Assembly (NCBI RefSeq): GCF_951805225.1
Contig: NZ_OX638201.1
Location: forward strand, 5,208,001 to 5,272,000
Origin: an uncultured Flavobacterium sp.
Lineage (GTDB): Bacteria; Bacteroidota; Bacteroidia; Flavobacteriales; Flavobacteriaceae
Direction: 5' to 3'
DNA length: 64,000 nucleotides
Shown here: positions 61,920-64,000 of the stretch, one piece after another
Numbering within the stretch: position 1 is the stretch's first letter
Layout of the letters: each line of letters begins with the position of its first letter
Notes under the pieces: generated by a model
Databases searched by the model: none
Seen by the model: the letters and a program-made list of their open reading frames with translations, nothing else
What the model was told of the DNA's origin: nothing
Translations under genes and position numbers: made by a program

Positions 61920-62734
61920 TACGGTGTTACGATTTTATAATTTGTGATTTCTTTAGATGTAAAAATAGATAAAATTTGGTCTTTGTAACAGAATTTATCA
62001 AACGATTTTTCTAAAATTTCAATTTGGTAAACGGCATTCGAATTTGACTTGCTAATATCTTTAAAATACAACAAATTAGCTTTGCTGAAAACATATTGTT
62101 TAGAAGAAATAACTTCAAGTTTATCAAAATCAGGGACTTTTCCTAATGCACTAACTTTCCCGAAAATATCGCAGGAAAAAAAGTTGTTTTTTTTATCAAT
62201 CCAGTAGAAAGTATTAAAATCGGTTTGGTAATATTTTATAGTTTCGGTAAATGGAGTAGAAACTGTTTTGTAATCATTATTTAGATAATCAAAAAGTCCA
62301 ATCTGTTGATTTAAGACATTGTAAATCCATAACTGATTTTGTGTCGACATTCCAATCGCATTAACAACAATTGGAGTATTGTTTAATGTGAAGTTAATTT
62401 CAGTCATTTTATTCAGTTGATTGTCTAATAAAACAACAGTATTGAAATCTTCGTAAAACAGCACTATTTTTAGAGGATTTTGTAAATCGACTTTTGTAAT
62501 TTCTCCCAAGGAAACATTCTTGTATTCAAAAATCTCTTTTCCTTTGATTTTACTGAATACATTATTTTTTATCTGATAATAATATCCAAAAGAATCATAA
62601 CCTAAAAAAGCATCAGAATCATTGGTAAAATTTGAGATTAATGTAGCTTTTATAGTTTGATTTTGTGCAGAAACAGCAGAATAAAAACAGGCAGTAAAAA
62701 GGAGAAATAAAAAATTAAGTGCCGTTTTATTCAT
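61919..62734 (-). CDS. Exported protein of unknown function (beta-propeller-like)
   Basis: 271 aa. Signal peptide (cut near AVSAQNQ). The mature part has repeated strands of the type GYDSFGYYYQIKNNVFSKIKGKEIFEYKN and LWIYNVLNQQIGLFDYLN that resemble a propeller or WD-like surface protein. No known domain recognised. It overlaps the deoxynucleoside kinase gene by 1 bp, so both are one operon. Confidence 0.75.
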   Translation of the reverse strand: MNKTALNFLFLLFTACFYSAVSAQNQTIKATLISNFTNDSDAFLGYDSFGYYYQIKNNVFSKIKGKEIFEYKNVSLGEITKVDLQNPLKIVLFYEDFNTVVLLDNQLNKMTEINFTLNNTPIVVNAIGMSTQNQLWIYNVLNQQIGLFDYLNNDYKTVSTPFTETIKYYQTDFNTFYWIDKKNNFFSCDIFGKVSALGKVPDFDKLEVISSKQYVFSKANLLYFKDISKSNSNAVYQIEILEKSFDKFCYKDQILSIFTSKEITNYKIVTP

Positions 62735-62939
62735 GAGAATTTGATTTATGAAAAGCCAAATTACAAAAAACTAAAGTAGATTTCTATATGAAACCTTTTT
62801 TAATTGTAATGGTCTAAAGAATAAGCAGTTTTGTCTATCTTCTGAGAGGATTGATATATTTAACTTTCAGTATTTTAAAATTAATAATACATTTGAAATG
62901 TAAGCTTTATCTGGTTTGCAAAATTTAAAATCAAATACA

Positions 62940-63842
62940 ATGAAAAATATAATTTTATATATGTCTTTGATGCTTGTTTTTACACAAGTTCAGGCGCAGA
63001 AAGATTTTCAGGGAATGGCTGTTTACGAATCAAAAACACAAGCGCCTAAGTTCGAAGGCATGCGCGGAAATCGTGATATTACACCCGAAATGCAAAAGAA
63101 TATGGAGGAACGAATGAAAAAAATGCTAGAAAAGACTTTTATTTTGAATTTCAATAAAACAGCTTCCATTTATAAAGAAGAAGAAAAACTGGAAGCTCCC
63201 GGACAACAAGGTGGCGGAATGCGTATCATGATGAATTCGTTTATGGGCGGTGGCGGAACTTTTTATAAAGATGTAAAAAGCAAATCATATACGGTCGATA
63301 AAGAATTTATGGGAAAAGAGTTTTTGGTCGTAGATTCTTTGCCTAAGCTAAACTGGAAACTAGAGCAGGAAACCAAACAAATTGGAGGATATACTTGTTA
63401 TAAAGCGACGGCGGTAAAAGAGGCTAGCAAAACTGATTTTAGAAATTTTAGACCAAAGAATAACGACGATAAAAAACCCGAAGAAAAGAAAGACGTAGAC
63501 AAGAAAACGTCTGGTGAAACTAAAACCAATTTCGAAGATAATTTTGAAATGCCAAAAGAAATTACTGTAACAGCTTGGTATTCGCCAGAAATTCCGATAA
63601 ATCAAGGTCCTGAAAACTATTGGGGTTTGCCAGGTTTGATTTTAGAAGTCAATGACGGAAAAACAACTATTTTGTGTTCAAAAATTGTTTTGAATGCAAA
63701 AGATAAAGTCGCAATAAAACCTTCTAATAAAGGTAAAGTGATTTCGCAAAAAGATTACGATGAAACCGTAATTAAAAAAATGCAGGAATTTAGAGAAATG
63801 AACCGTGGACGTGTTGGTGGTCCGCCGCCAATGGGAAGATAA
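62940..63842 (+). CDS. GLPGLI family protein
   Basis: 300 aa from ATG at 62940 (MKNIILYMSLMLVFTQVQAQ), which gives a good signal peptide; the frame is open to 62916. The family motif is seen in NYWGLPGLILEVNDGKTTI. The middle is Lys/Glu/Asp-rich (about 180-215). GLPGLI proteins are usually followed by an outer-membrane receptor-like gene, as here. Function unknown. Confidence 0.92.
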   Translation: MKNIILYMSLMLVFTQVQAQKDFQGMAVYESKTQAPKFEGMRGNRDITPEMQKNMEERMKKMLEKTFILNFNKTASIYKEEEKLEAPGQQGGGMRIMMNSFMGGGGTFYKDVKSKSYTVDKEFMGKEFLVVDSLPKLNWKLEQETKQIGGYTCYKATAVKEASKTDFRNFRPKNNDDKKPEEKKDVDKKTSGETKTNFEDNFEMPKEITVTAWYSPEIPINQGPENYWGLPGLILEVNDGKTTILCSKIVLNAKDKVAIKPSNKGKVISQKDYDETVIKKMQEFREMNRGRVGGPPPMGR

Positions 63843-63877
63843 AACGTCTGTTTAATTTATTCTAAGCCTCCATTTAA

Positions 63878-64000
63878 TGAACAAAATATATCTTTTCATC
63901 GCCTTTTTAATTACTTCTATCTCCTTTTCTCAAAGTGTTCGTTTTGATGGTTTTATTCAGGATGAACAAAAGAATCCGTTAGAAATGGCCAACATCATGG
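63878..64000 (+). CDS. Start of a CarboxypepD-type outer-membrane protein (cut by window edge)
   Basis: The first 41 codons are visible. Signal peptide (MNKIYLFIAFLITSISFSQ) and the start of a carboxypeptidase-like regulatory domain (RFDGFIQDEQKNPLEMANIM). This and the preceding GLPGLI gene suggest a TonB-receptor-like or outer-membrane beta-barrel protein. It lies 35 bp after the GLPGLI gene. The remainder is outside the window. Confidence 0.75.

Overview
The window is AT-rich chromosomal DNA from a member of the Bacteroidota, almost certainly Flavobacterium or a close relative. Support: TonB-dependent receptors with carboxypeptidase-like N-terminal domains, DUF4249 and GLPGLI proteins, a type IX secretion PorT protein, exosortase F (XrtF), a TamL lipoprotein, HYC_CC_PP, and Bacteroidota-style promoters (TTG-N19-TAnnTTTG upstream of ppa). 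I see no rRNA, tRNA, CRISPR array or insertion sequence.

The most unusual region is 1-8088, with everything on the minus strand. It holds a 137-aa orphan protein, a TPR sensor histidine kinase, a C39-peptidase ABC exporter, an HlyD adaptor, and then ten tandem tiny genes (44-48 codons) between 1991 and 136. Each encodes a double-glycine leader followed by a 12-14 residue core that starts PETSRGT (PEVSRGT in one copy). The tails are variable and no copy has cysteine. The last 13 residues of the 137-aa protein repeat the same P-x-x-SRGT-x-T pattern. A decayed eleventh copy lies at 1790-1862. The layout suggests a secreted multi-peptide signalling or antagonism system. I do not recognise this peptide family.

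Region 8270-16014 holds a probable outer-membrane uptake operon (248-aa exported protein, STN/CarboxypepD TonB receptor, DUF4249 lipoprotein, MG-domain protein) and an HTH regulator. Region 16120-18102 has an LA_2272 repeat protein, a small outer-membrane protein and a CDP-alcohol phosphatidyltransferase variant. Region 18202-22307 has pnp, rpsO, a TonB-C/MORN-like protein and a GAF-type methionine sulfoxide reductase. Region 22380-27106 has xrtF and its partner, a metal-linked locus (HYC_CC_PP, TonB receptor, HMA protein) and DedA.

Region 27406-33064 is the cell-elongation cluster (mreB, mreC, mreD, mrdA, rodA). Region 33119-43847 carries purH, a MacB-like permease, a zinc alcohol dehydrogenase, a cupin/JmjC-like protein, a lipoprotein, accD, fbaA and tamL. 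Region 43885-51581 carries an rRNA methyltransferase, porT, ubiE, folA, a 2TM protein, a CBM48-like protein, thyA, a bifunctional nuclease family gene and etfBA. Region 52074-64000 carries pdhB, a DUF5686 protein, an acyltransferase, an AlkA-like glycosylase, ppa, hppA with an odd Cys-rich tail, a truncated HigA-like antitoxin between 50-bp direct repeats, a deoxynucleoside kinase, a GLPGLI protein and the start of another CarboxypepD-type receptor cut by the window edge.

Most of 8 kb onward is conserved housekeeping. Novelty is concentrated in the first 8 kb, with smaller oddities in the pnp leader, AccD, HppA, the HigA remnant and the 588-bp gap at 46.1-46.7 kb.
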